Positions 8,752 through 16,531 of a stretch of 64,000 nt of DNA are shown here, piece by piece. The number at the start of each line of letters is the position of its first letter. Positions within the stretch are counted from its first letter, which is position 1. This stretch comes from an uncultured Oscillospiraceae bacterium (GTDB taxonomy: Bacteria > Bacillota > Clostridia > Oscillospirales > Ruminococcaceae), in contig CAJUSD010000009.1 in the NCBI GenBank assembly GCA_910589145.1, positions 25,649-89,648 on the forward strand, given 5' to 3'. The notes beneath the pieces were generated by a model that saw only the letters and a program-made list of their open reading frames with translations, was not told the origin of the DNA and made no database searches. The translations under genes were made by a program, and so were the position numbers.

Positions 8752-9180
8752 TTACAGTTCCAGAGCTTCGGGCTTCTGCGCCGCATGTACATGCTCCGGC
8801 CCTTTATAAATACGAACTCTGGTCATTTGGGCGCGTCCTACCGTTGTATTGGGCAGCATCCCTTTTATTGCAAGCATCATGGCCTTTTCTGGGTTGCTGG
8901 CCATCATGTGTTTGTATTGTACTTCCTTCAGTCCGCCAAACCAGCCGGTATGATAACGGTAATATTTCTTTTCCAGCTTCTTACCGGTCAATATTGCCTT
9001 ATCCGCGTTTACAATGATTACATGGTCCCCACAATCCGCATGCGGAGCATACGTTACCTTGTGTTTTCCCCTCAGTACATGTGCTGCTGCTGCTGCTACC
9101 CGCCCCAAGGGCTTATCGGCAGCATCAATAACATACCATTTGCGGGTAATGTCCCCTGCCTTCGGCATATAAGTTGACAT
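8752..9180 (-). CDS. rplM: 50S ribosomal protein L13
   Basis: Large-subunit assembly protein. The 142 residues start MSTYMPKAGDITRKWYVIDA and contain the signature region HVLRGKHKVTYAPHADCGDHVIIVNA in sequence order, followed by KGMLPNTTVGRAQMTRVRIY. ATG at 9180 has AGGAGGATCTGCT in front. First gene of the operon with rpsI; the leader before it resembles the autoregulatory L13 leaders of Bacillota. Confidence 0.98.
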   Translation of the reverse strand: MSTYMPKAGDITRKWYVIDAADKPLGRVAAAAAHVLRGKHKVTYAPHADCGDHVIIVNADKAILTGKKLEKKYYRYHTGWFGGLKEVQYKHMMASNPEKAMMLAIKGMLPNTTVGRAQMTRVRIYKGPEHVHAAQKPEALEL

Positions 9181-9286
9181 AGCAGATCCTCCTGAACTTT
9201 TTTATCTTAATGTTTTTTTAAGTTTGTTGGGATATCTGTTTCTGAACGGGGGCAGAATCAGGTATCTTTCTTTTGCAAGCTTTATT
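9181..9286 (-). promoter_or_regulatory. 5' leader of rplM, L13-leader-like
   Basis: About 100 nt between the promoter and rplM. The minus-strand RNA carries AAAGATACCTGATTCTG, then CCCCCGTTCAG, then AGATATCCCAAC, giving short complementary blocks such as GATA/TATC. Firmicutes L13 operons usually have an autoregulatory leader here; assignment rests on position and loose resemblance. Confidence 0.45.
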
Positions 9287-9315
9287 ATTATAATGGCTTT
9301 GACATCCTTTGTCAA
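9287..9315 (-). promoter_or_regulatory. Consensus promoter of rplM-rpsI
   Basis: Minus strand TTGACA (9310-9315), 17-base spacer, TATAAT (9287-9292). Confidence 0.9.
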
Positions 9316-9426
9316 GGGAAATGTCAAAAATTTTAATTTATTCCTGCATTTGCTCCGCTTTTCAGCCTGGACCGCTTTCAAACGTCTTTTTTCATAGGTC
9401 TCAATTCTGTTTTATTTAGCAACGCA

Positions 9427-9455
9427 TTGACGGAAGATAGAAAAAAGGGTAAACT
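9427..9455 (+). promoter_or_regulatory. Promoter of the ttcA-like gene
   Basis: TTGACG (9427-9432), 17-base spacer, TAAACT (9450-9455), about 50 bases before the start codon. Confidence 0.7.
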
Positions 9456-9505
9456 GTTAAAAACAATTTATTTTTTAAACCCAAATTACCCCAAGGAGAA
9501 TATAA

Positions 9506-10291
9506 ATGTTGAATGAAAAAAGCACCTCTTATCAGAAGATTCTTGGCCACATACGCCGCGCCTCCTCCGATTATTGTATGTTATCCCCTAACGACCATAT
9601 TGGCGTTGGGGTCAGCGGCGGCAAGGATTCCCTTATGCTTCTTCTATCTTTATGGAGGCTCCAAAAGTTTTTGGGCATTCCCTATACCCTTTCTGCAATT
9701 ACAGTTGATCCGCAATTTGGGGGAATTCCTTCCAATACACATCCAATAGAGCAGCTTTGCAAGGAACTCTCCATTCCATACTATGTAGAGCGAACTATCA
9801 TCGGAGAACTTGTTTTTCAAGTGCGGAAAGAGGAAAACCCCTGTTCCCTTTGTGCTCATATGCGGCGTGGGGCACTAACATCAGTTGCAGAACGTCTGCA
9901 TTGTAATAAAATTGCCCTTGGACATAATCTGGATGATGCTGTTGAAACATTTATTATGAATCTTTTATGGGAAGGCCGATTAAGCTGTTTTTGTCCATTT
10001 ACAGATTATAGTATCCCAGATGAGGGTTCCCTGCATGGGCCTGAAAAGAATCTCCGCCATCTTTCCGTTATCAGACCATTAATTTATGCCCAGGAAAAGG
10101 AAATTCGAAGAGCGGCGGCAGACTGCGGTCTTCCCTTTTTTAAAATGGCTTGTCCAAATGACGGGAAATCAGGAAGGCAGGAAGCCAGGGAGTGGCTAAT
10201 GAACCAGGAAAAATTATACCCTGGATTAAAAAGGAGAATTTTTGGGGCTATGGTACGGGGAAAGATCAGTGGTTGGCGTAACCCTAAATAA
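9506..10291 (+). CDS. ttcA: TtcA-family tRNA 2-thiolation protein
   Basis: PP-loop ATPase of the TtcA/TtuA group, which adenylates and thiolates a tRNA base (2-thiocytidine 32 in E. coli TtcA). The SGGKDS P-loop is near residue 37. A CSLC pair near 113 and a late Cys in ACPNDGKSGRQEAR are the expected iron-sulfur ligands. ALGHNLDDAVETFIMNLL near 145 is the second family motif. It has 261 residues, slightly shorter than E. coli TtcA. ATG at 9506 has AAGGAG nine bases upstream. It is the only plus-strand gene between the 3D-domain gene and dnaA, with its own promoter and a terminator. Exact target base is inferred. Confidence 0.85.
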   Translation: MLNEKSTSYQKILGHIRRASSDYCMLSPNDHIGVGVSGGKDSLMLLLSLWRLQKFLGIPYTLSAITVDPQFGGIPSNTHPIEQLCKELSIPYYVERTIIGELVFQVRKEENPCSLCAHMRRGALTSVAERLHCNKIALGHNLDDAVETFIMNLLWEGRLSCFCPFTDYSIPDEGSLHGPEKNLRHLSVIRPLIYAQEKEIRRAAADCGLPFFKMACPNDGKSGRQEAREWLMNQEKLYPGLKRRIFGAMVRGKISGWRNPK

Positions 10292-10326
10292 AAAAGCGGA
10301 TAATCCAAATTGGATTATCCGCTTTT
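10291..10326. terminator. Bidirectional terminator between ttcA and the tRNAs
   Basis: Perfect stem AGCGGATAATCCA (10295-10307) / TGGATTATCCGCT (10311-10323) with an A-run on the left and a T-run on the right, so it can serve ttcA and the convergent tRNA transcript. Confidence 0.9.
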
Positions 10327-10330
10327 CATA

Positions 10331-10402
10331 TGACCTGGACGGGAATCGAACCCGTGTTACCGCCGTGAAAGGGCGGTGTCTTAGCCGCTTGACCACCAGG
10401 CC
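10331..10402 (-). tRNA. tRNA-Glu (UUC)
   Basis: The minus-strand cloverleaf has acceptor GGCCTGG pairing with CCAGGTC (one G-U), anticodon loop CCTTTCAC with anticodon TTC, and T-arm GGTTCGATTCCC. Discriminator A is at 10331; CCA is not encoded. Confidence 0.95.
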
Positions 10403-10449
10403 AAATTTAAAATCTATAAAAATCCTCTAAGAGGAATTATTGTTGAAAG

Positions 10450-10523
10450 TAGCGGCAACTGGATTTGAACCGGTGACACTTCGGGTATGAACCGAATGCT
10501 CTAGCCAACTGAGCTATGCCGCC
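10450..10523 (-). tRNA. tRNA-Met (CAU), elongator type
   Basis: Minus strand acceptor GGCGGCA with TGCCGCT, D-arm AGCTCAGTTGGCTAGAGC, anticodon loop GTTCATAC with CAT, T-arm GGTTCAAATCC. The first acceptor pair is G-U, not the C-A mismatch of initiator tRNA, so elongator Met is preferred. An Ile-CAU (lysidine) tRNA cannot be wholly excluded. CCA is not encoded. Confidence 0.9.
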
Positions 10524-10698
10524 ATGCTTTCCACTTGCTTAGATACTCTGAAAGTCAGCCATCCCTAAGCGCGAATATTATTATAATGCAATGTTCCCGT
10601 TTTGTCAAGTGGTTTTTTAAAATTTTTTTATCTAAGATTTCAAAAAAATATTATGGTTATTTCTCTATTTATAAATGTTTTTGTAAGCAATAATCGTT

Positions 10699-11481
10699 TT
10701 ATATATGTTTTAATTTTAAAAAAGCTTGGAAACATTTTTCCTTTTTGTTTTTTCCTAAACAGACTATACCATTAAATCCCTGCGGTTGCTCTAATTTCCC
10801 AACAGTTGTAAAAATCTCAGACCCAATTTTTGCTTCCTTTATAAAATGTATCAAAAAAGATAATGGTTGATATTTTTCCCATGTTTCAAATGGAATACAG
10901 TCTAAGACCAAATCCCCATAGACAGCATTATTTAAATGCCCATTGCAGTCAGAATTGGAATAGGAAACTTTCAGTGATATCCCCTCCTGGCAGTTCTCCA
11001 CAAGGGGCATTTTTAGGGAAGTAATTTGCTCCTCCATAGGATCATTTTCATTTAATGGTGCATAATTAAGTGTATATGGAAATGATAAAGGACGCAGAAT
11101 TTTATGACTTTCAGGATTTACCAAAAGCCAGGACGTGTATGCACTCATCAACCGCACCCCATTTAAGCTGTCAATTGCTATATTCCGCCGAAACTGCGCC
11201 CCCTTTGGTGGAATCGGCCAAGTGGATATTATAACCTCATCCCCTGCTGAAATTTCCTTGTGTAATTCAATATACTCCTTTGACAGCAAAAATACATACC
11301 CTTCTGCGTAAAGCTTATGAAACGTCATGCCTAAATCATCTAACTGGTCAGAGGCTATCTGTTGGATTGCACGCATTATATATGACAGCTTCCATTGATT
11401 GTGTATATCGCACTCTGGATAAGGTATCCGTATTCTTTTGGAGTACCGACAGCTTATATCTATTTTTCCTTCCACCGTCAT
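10699..11481 (-). CDS. Acyl-ACP thioesterase (FatA/FatB-like)
   Basis: Double-hotdog thioesterase that releases fatty acids from acyl carrier protein, setting chain length or recycling ACP. The second hotdog carries the plant/bacterial signature SDCNGHLNNAVYGD near residue 180, with the catalytic His and Asn residues. The N-terminal half has IPYPECDIHNQWKLSYIMRA, typical of bacterial members. I choose the ATG at 11481 because GGAGGG is then eight bases upstream; the ATG at 11487 would be only two bases from it. It lies 75 bases after the SerRS-like gene and is probably the last gene of the par operon. Confidence 0.88.
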   Translation of the reverse strand: MTVEGKIDISCRYSKRIRIPYPECDIHNQWKLSYIMRAIQQIASDQLDDLGMTFHKLYAEGYVFLLSKEYIELHKEISAGDEVIISTWPIPPKGAQFRRNIAIDSLNGVRLMSAYTSWLLVNPESHKILRPLSFPYTLNYAPLNENDPMEEQITSLKMPLVENCQEGISLKVSYSNSDCNGHLNNAVYGDLVLDCIPFETWEKYQPLSFLIHFIKEAKIGSEIFTTVGKLEQPQGFNGIVCLGKNKKEKCFQAFLKLKHI

Positions 11482-11556
11482 TTTCATTTCCCTCCAAATT
11501 TAACTTTTTTAACCAGTTTTTATTATATTTTTTTCAATATCTGGCTGCCTTGTTTT

Positions 11557-12309
11557 TTATGGAATCCATTCTGCCATCATATAGGGAACTAAAACGGAAG
11601 GAACCTTGATTCTCCCTTTTTTATCATAGTTATTTTCTGCTACAGCATTAAAAAGAGTATAGCCTGACATTTCTTCCACTTTACCAATCCAAATATTTTT
11701 TAATTTATCCGTCTTATCAAACTCCAACAAATCCTGTTTCATACATCTAATAATGCATAGCTCCAAATATTCCTGTTTCTCTGGCATCCAAAGATCCATT
11801 CGCCACTGAGAACGAAATTTTTCACCTAACGGCTTTGGATCCTGACGAATCATCCGATATGGTACATTCATTTGAAAGAGAAATCTCTCCAAATCAGCAG
11901 ACGTCTTTTCCAGCCATTCGTCAGCTTTGTCTTCCTGGAATACTGCCTGAATGGTTGCAAAATATTTTTTCTCCTGAGAAATATATTGAATTGGCAGTTT
12001 ACTGCAAGTCCCCTGTTCCTCTGCATACAGTATCCATTTTAAGAAAGCGGAAAATTGATTGGTTTCTCCATTTATGACTAATTCCGTATACCCATGGGTA
12101 GAAAACTCATTCATTAAGCTGTCCCAAACTGCGCGGAATAATTTTGCGCTTGGTCCAGATATCCAGCCGCTGCGCCAAATACCAAGATTACATCCCGCCA
12201 TTTTCCAAGGAATATTTAAACCGTCTTCAAATTTCTCAACCGAAGGGGTGGATGTTTCACATGAAACCTTATCTTTCTTATCCTTAAAAGGCTCTTTTTT
12301 CACAACCAC
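11557..12309 (-). CDS. SerRS-like protein lacking class II catalytic motifs
   Basis: The 250 residues resemble the catalytic core of seryl-tRNA synthetase without its tRNA-binding coiled coil. Residues about 52-80 (SAKLFRAVWDSLMNEFSTHGYTELV) resemble SerRS motif 1. NVPYRMI, then RMDLWMPEKQEYLEL, then the C-terminus GRIKVPSVLVPYM follow SerRS order. The motif 2 FR.E strand and loop are missing: the sequence jumps from LPIQYIS to QEKKYFATIQAVF. The motif 3 GLAVGRT is replaced by MSGYTLF, losing the ATP-binding Arg. So it probably does not activate amino acids. GTG at 12309 follows AAGGAG. A near-parS site lies in its 5' coding region. It sits directly after parB. Confidence 0.7.
   Translation of the reverse strand: MVVKKEPFKDKKDKVSCETSTPSVEKFEDGLNIPWKMAGCNLGIWRSGWISGPSAKLFRAVWDSLMNEFSTHGYTELVINGETNQFSAFLKWILYAEEQGTCSKLPIQYISQEKKYFATIQAVFQEDKADEWLEKTSADLERFLFQMNVPYRMIRQDPKPLGEKFRSQWRMDLWMPEKQEYLELCIIRCMKQDLLEFDKTDKLKNIWIGKVEEMSGYTLFNAVAENNYDKKGRIKVPSVLVPYMMAEWIP
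12253..12268. promoter_or_regulatory. Near-consensus parS site
   Basis: TGTTTCACATGAAACC differs from the consensus TGTTTCACGTGAAACA at two of 16 positions. It lies inside the 5' coding region of the SerRS-like gene, just downstream of parB. Confidence 0.75.
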
Positions 12310-12361
12310 CTTCAGCTCCTTCCTTTTTATTTAGCAGAACTCTTTATATGAATAGAAAAGC

Positions 12362-13249
12362 TTATTCCAAATGGCCAAAAGCTTCCTGTGTTAACCCCTG
12401 TAAATCCTCTTTGGAATAAAACTCAATTTCCAGCATTCCCTTTCCCTGGGAGTATCGAACAGATACTCTCCGGCCTAATGCCTCCGACAAGGATAGCTCT
12501 ACTTCTCGAAAATAGGGTTCCTTATCCTTCATCTCATCTTCATGAGAAACCGTAATATCCAATGAGGAAGAGGTTTTCTCTGAATCGCGAAGTTTTTTTC
12601 CTATCCGTTCAATTTCTCGAACACTGGCATTTCCCCCTGCTGCCTTCTTTGCAGTTTCTATCATAATATCCTGTTGAGGAATGGAGAGCAAAGCGCGGGC
12701 ATGTCCTGCCGAAAGAACCCCTTCTTTCACCATATCTGCCACAGGTCCAGGCAGGTGAAGAAGCCGTAATGTATTTGTAATAGAAGATCGGGATTTTCCC
12801 ACTCTAGAAGCAACTTCCTCCTGTGTCAACCCATATTGATCCATGAGGGATTGGTATCCAGCCGCTTCCTCCATTGCATTTAAATCCTCACGCTGAAGGT
12901 TTTCAATTAAAGCAATTTCCATTACTTCCTGATCGGACATTTCCCTTACAATTGCAGGAACTTCTGGTATGTTCGCCATTCGGCAGGCCCTCCAACGCCT
13001 TTCACCTGCTATAATCTGATATCCGCCTGTTGCCAATGGCCGGACTACTAAAGGCTGGAGAACCCCATGCTGTTGAATGGAATCTGCTAATTCCGCCAAA
13101 CTATTTTCATCAAAATGGCGGCGTGGCTGTAACCGGTTTGGCTCTATCTCTGACACCCGCAACATAATCGAAGTCCCGTCGCTGGTATTATTATCTAAAA
13201 ACACCGCATCTAATCCTCTGCCAAGTTTCTCCTTTACCGCCTTTCCCAT
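12362..13249 (-). CDS. parB: Chromosome partitioning protein ParB (Spo0J)
   Basis: CTP-dependent DNA clamp loaded at parS; it recruits SMC/condensin and is acted on by ParA. It shows the N-terminal CTPase motifs (IIAGERRWRACRMA and ENLQREDLNAMEEA), a central helix-turn-helix (LTQEEVASRVGKSRSSITN) and a C-terminal dimerisation region ending in YSQGKGMLEIEFYSKEDL. 295 residues is normal. ATG at 13249; its SD overlaps the parA stop codon, so the two are translationally coupled. Three parS-type sites lie within 4 kb. Confidence 0.97.
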   Translation of the reverse strand: MGKAVKEKLGRGLDAVFLDNNTSDGTSIMLRVSEIEPNRLQPRRHFDENSLAELADSIQQHGVLQPLVVRPLATGGYQIIAGERRWRACRMANIPEVPAIVREMSDQEVMEIALIENLQREDLNAMEEAAGYQSLMDQYGLTQEEVASRVGKSRSSITNTLRLLHLPGPVADMVKEGVLSAGHARALLSIPQQDIMIETAKKAAGGNASVREIERIGKKLRDSEKTSSSLDITVSHEDEMKDKEPYFREVELSLSEALGRRVSVRYSQGKGMLEIEFYSKEDLQGLTQEAFGHLE

Positions 13250-13256
13250 AGCCGCC

Positions 13257-14030
13257 TTATACCTCCTTATTATTTTGAATAATCTCGTTGGTTAATTCGC
13301 TATAGCTAATAGAACCCTTGGAATACCGGTCATAATAATATACAGGTTTCCCAAAGCTGGGTGCTTCTGAAATTTTTACATTACGTGGAATAACCGTCTT
13401 GAAAACCTTCTTGGGAAAATATTTTTTGACTTCCTCTACAACCTGCGTTGTAAGATTCAAACGTCCGTCATACATTGTAAACAGAACGCCTTCTATTTCT
13501 ATTGCCGGATTATAAAGGCGTTTAACCTGACGCATGGTAGACATTAATTGTGACAATCCCTCTAATGCATAATACTCACACTGAATGGGAATTAAAATAG
13601 AATCACTTGCTGTAAGTGCATTTAATGTAATCAATCCCAATGATGGTGGACAATCTATTATTATGTAGGAATAACGGTCTTTTACTGGAAGAAGTGCCTG
13701 TTTCAGCCGATTTGTCCTGTCATCTAGATCAACCAATTCTATTTCCGCTCCTGCCAGCCTCATATTTGACGGCAAAATATCCACATTTTGATATGCTGTT
13801 TTTTGAATTACATTTTCCAAAGGTGTTTCATCCATTACCAGTAAATCATAGGTGGACACTGTTACTTGGCGTTTGTTGACGCCCATTCCACTGGTTGCAT
13901 TTCCTTGTGGATCTATGTCTACCAGCAAAACCTGTTTTCCCTTTGCCCCTAAACACGCTGCTACACTAACCGCTGTTGTTGTTTTTCCAACGCCGCCTTT
14001 CTGGTTTGCAAAGGATATAATTTTCCCCAT
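13257..14030 (-). CDS. parA: Chromosome partitioning ATPase ParA (Soj)
   Basis: Deviant Walker-type ATPase that binds DNA when ATP-bound, moves ParB-parS complexes and modulates DnaA. Deviant Walker A KGGVGKTTTAV at about residues 10-20, Walker B IIIDCPPSLG near 120, and the ANQKGG start typical of Soj. 257 residues is standard. ATG at 14030 has GAAGGAGAA upstream. A TATAAT at 14071-14076 with a poor -35 lies ahead and a perfect parS (14127-14142) sits just upstream of it. Confidence 0.97.
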   Translation of the reverse strand: MGKIISFANQKGGVGKTTTAVSVAACLGAKGKQVLLVDIDPQGNATSGMGVNKRQVTVSTYDLLVMDETPLENVIQKTAYQNVDILPSNMRLAGAEIELVDLDDRTNRLKQALLPVKDRYSYIIIDCPPSLGLITLNALTASDSILIPIQCEYYALEGLSQLMSTMRQVKRLYNPAIEIEGVLFTMYDGRLNLTTQVVEEVKKYFPKKVFKTVIPRNVKISEAPSFGKPVYYYDRYSKGSISYSELTNEIIQNNKEV

Positions 14031-14126
14031 TTTCAGTTCTCCTTCCCGTTCCTGAGTATTCTCTTTTCAAATTATAGCACATCCCAGAATACAAAGGAAG
14101 GGATTTTCACAAAAACTGTAGGAAAA

Positions 14127-14142
14127 TGTTTCACGTGAAACA
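14127..14142. promoter_or_regulatory. Perfect parS site
   Basis: TGTTTCACGTGAAACA, the exact 16-bp Spo0J/ParB palindrome, in the intergenic region upstream of parA. Confidence 0.97.
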
Positions 14143-14144
14143 TA

Positions 14145-14184
14145 GAAACACGACAGCCCCATTTGAAAAAGGCTGCCGTGTTTC
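14145..14184 (-). other. Hairpin beside parS, possible end of the noc transcript
   Basis: GAAACACGACAGCC (14145-14158) pairs with GGCTGCCGTGTTTC (14171-14184) with one mismatch. No T-run follows on either strand, so termination is doubtful. It abuts the parS site. Confidence 0.45.
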
Positions 14185-14522
14185 AGGGAAAAGGATAGAA
14201 AGAAACCGGATAGGGAATGTATATCACAAAGGGGCGTCCTGACCAAAGATTTCCCTTTGAGATCAAAATAATAAAATGGGTACAACCTAAAGCAAATAAA
14301 AGAGGAAACATTATAATCAAAAAACTTTTGCAAATGCAAAATTTTATCATAGAATAGTACCTATGCTTGACATTTGTAAAATATCATAAAGAAAAATAAA
14401 AGTCCTTTTTGAACTAACAAATTTTAATTTGCAGATATTATCAACCGACTAGGTCCAATGTAAAGCCTGTTTTCCTTTTGCAGAATTTCTATGGTTTTAC
14501 ATCCTGCAACCTAAGAAATAAA
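14185..14522. other. Intergenic region between noc and parA, with a degenerate repeat
   Basis: No gene supported; a 90-codon minus-strand frame at 14067-14339 runs through the parS site and hairpin and looks accidental. About 14380-14440 resembles 23876-23945: both have a CATAAAGAAAA block, a T-run, then ATTTTAATTT.CA. Confidence 0.45.
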
Positions 14523-15440
14523 TTACGATGTTTTTTTGCGATAGGCTGATTCTTTAGGTATTCTCACTACATATTCTATAAATTCTTCTTCTTCCCGTTT
14601 CTGGGAACAAGCCTGGATTCCAGCCTGTTTCATCATTTCAATTGCCCTTGATATGGTATTGGTAAAAATCCTTAAATCTTTTACCACCAGCAATTTCCTG
14701 CCGCTTTTCTTTACAGGAGGTTTTTCTGCTTCCCCAGATACAGCAGCGGCTTCTGTAACAGATCTTTCCGCAACCACTTCTGAAACCTGTCCCAAACCTT
14801 CCTTGGCCATCTGATTCCTCAATACAATTTCATCTATAAATTCTTCTGTCTGGGCAACATTTAACATAGATAAAATAATATAGTCTGCAGCTTCCTCCAT
14901 CTGATTTTCAGGCAAACGCAGCAATGACCTAGCATGTCTTTCTGTTAAACCCGCATCAAGAAGTTTTACCTGAACCGATTCCGGCAGACGAAGAAGCCGA
15001 AGCTTATTTGCAACTGAGGACTGAGATTTTCCAAGCCTCCTTGCAGCCTGTTCCTGGGTAATACCCATTTGCTGAATTAGGGATTGTATCGCTATGGCTT
15101 CTTCAAAACAGTTTAGATCACTTCTTTGAATGTTTTCAATTAGCGCCAGAACTGCCGCATCATCTGCGGATACATTGCAAACAATGGAAGGAATCGCTTT
15201 CATGCCTATCTTTTTGCAGGCCATAAAACGCCTTTCTCCTGCAATTAGTAAGTATAAACTGTCATTCTCTTTTCGCAGAGAAACAGGCTGCAACAGCCCA
15301 TTGGCTGAAATACTTTCCGCTAGGGATTGCAGTTCTGCCTCGTGGAAAACCTTTCGAGGCTGATTTGGATTTGGGCGGATACAGTCAACAGGTATTAAAC
15401 AGACTTTATTCACAGCTTTTGCTTTTGTGAAGACACTCAT
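14523..15440 (-). CDS. noc: Nucleoid occlusion protein Noc (ParB paralogue)
   Basis: ParB-like CTPase that, in Bacillus, binds NBS sites and blocks division over the nucleoid. It has the same motif set as ParB: LIAGERRFMACKKI, ENIQRSDLNCFEEA, and the helix-turn-helix ITQEQAARRLGKSQSSVAN. A linker rich in Ala, Glu and Lys and a distinct C-terminus follow. The position between rsmG and parA is the classical noc locus. I start at the ATG 15440 (AAAGGTGG upstream), giving 305 residues; the longer frame to 15527 has no SD. NBS-site specificity is inferred from family and position. Confidence 0.88.
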   Translation of the reverse strand: MSVFTKAKAVNKVCLIPVDCIRPNPNQPRKVFHEAELQSLAESISANGLLQPVSLRKENDSLYLLIAGERRFMACKKIGMKAIPSIVCNVSADDAAVLALIENIQRSDLNCFEEAIAIQSLIQQMGITQEQAARRLGKSQSSVANKLRLLRLPESVQVKLLDAGLTERHARSLLRLPENQMEEAADYIILSMLNVAQTEEFIDEIVLRNQMAKEGLGQVSEVVAERSVTEAAAVSGEAEKPPVKKSGRKLLVVKDLRIFTNTISRAIEMMKQAGIQACSQKREEEEFIEYVVRIPKESAYRKKTS

Positions 15441-15811
15441 TGCAACCACCTTTCCACTTGTTGAAAGGGAAAACCCGTTATTAAAACTTATATGGCATAT
15501 TCGATGGAAAAGCCTATCTGCGAACACTTGGAAATCGTCATAATAATTGGCAATGATGGACTCAAAAAGTTATAAATAAAAACTTTTTAACCCGTTTTTT
15601 GATATTTGCTATAGAAATGTTATGTCAATAAAGTAATTATACTTTTAAAATTCGCAGAACTGTATATTTTACGCTGGATACTTCCCTTTCAATACAGCAT
15701 AAATATAATTTAAAACATGTCCTTTTGGGGTACTTTTATTGTACCACAGCGCATTCCTAAATTCCAATATTTTCCATCGCGATGTTTGACACCATCAGCC
15801 GAAATAATTTT
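15441..15811. other. Intergenic region upstream of noc
   Basis: AT-rich, no gene seen. A TTGACA hexamer on the minus strand (15623-15628) could be the noc -35, but no good -10 lies at the right distance. The last bases overlap the end region of rsmG. Confidence 0.4.
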
Positions 15812-16531
15812 TTACTTTAATGGGCTTTTTGCTATTTTAGCAAATGGGCGGGGGTATTTTGTTGGGGTTTGCGATATCTTTTTTACACAAACAATAGAAC
15901 GCTTTCCTCCGTCCGGCAGGGTATATTTTTTTATGCCCTCAATCTTTCCTCCTAAAATGGAGATTGCCTTTTTCGCCTGTTCCAGTTCCTCTTCAATTTC
16001 AAATCCTTTTAGCGCAGCAAAGAAGCCCCCTTTTTTTAGTAAAGGCAGACAATATTCTGAAAGTTCCCGCATATCTGTAACGGCACGGGCAGTCGCTACA
16101 TCAAAAGCTCCCCGATAAAGTGTCCCCTGCCTTCCCATATCCTCTGCCCGTCCATGAACCTTTTCCACGGAAATGTTGAGACTCCCACATAATGATTCTA
16201 AAAACACCAGCCTCTTATTCAAACTATCCATAAGGGTTAAATTTACATCCGGGCGGACAATTTTTATTGGTACTCCAGGAAATCCTGCACCTGTTCCAAC
16301 ATCAACTATTTTAGCTCCATGGGGTACTGATACTGCATCCAAAAGAAGCAGACTGTCTATAAAGTGTTTTACCGTAATTCCTTCATCGTCAACGATAGCA
16401 GTTAAATTTATTTTCCCGTTCCATTCCTTCAGCATCTCCCCATATACTTCAAAATCGGACAACATTTTTTCTTTTAATGTTATCCCATATTTTAATGCAT
16501 ATTCTTTTAGCTGTTCTTGATTAACCGCCAT
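15812..16531 (-). CDS. rsmG: 16S rRNA (guanine-527-N7) methyltransferase RsmG
   Basis: Rossmann-fold methyltransferase using SAM to modify G527 in 16S rRNA. The SAM loop VDVGTGAGFPGVPIKI is near residue 70. LTLMDSLNKRLVFLE is the acidic second strand and FDVATARAV the family motif. The C-terminal KYPRPFAKIAKSPL is diagnostic for RsmG. 239 residues is standard. ATG at 16531 overlaps the 3' end of mnmG by 11 bases, giving translational coupling. Confidence 0.97.
   Translation of the reverse strand: MAVNQEQLKEYALKYGITLKEKMLSDFEVYGEMLKEWNGKINLTAIVDDEGITVKHFIDSLLLLDAVSVPHGAKIVDVGTGAGFPGVPIKIVRPDVNLTLMDSLNKRLVFLESLCGSLNISVEKVHGRAEDMGRQGTLYRGAFDVATARAVTDMRELSEYCLPLLKKGGFFAALKGFEIEEELEQAKKAISILGGKIEGIKKYTLPDGGKRSIVCVKKISQTPTKYPRPFAKIAKSPLK

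Noticed and set aside
14067..14339. 90-codon minus-strand frame upstream of parA
   Set aside because: Runs across the parS site and an inverted repeat; no family, no SD.
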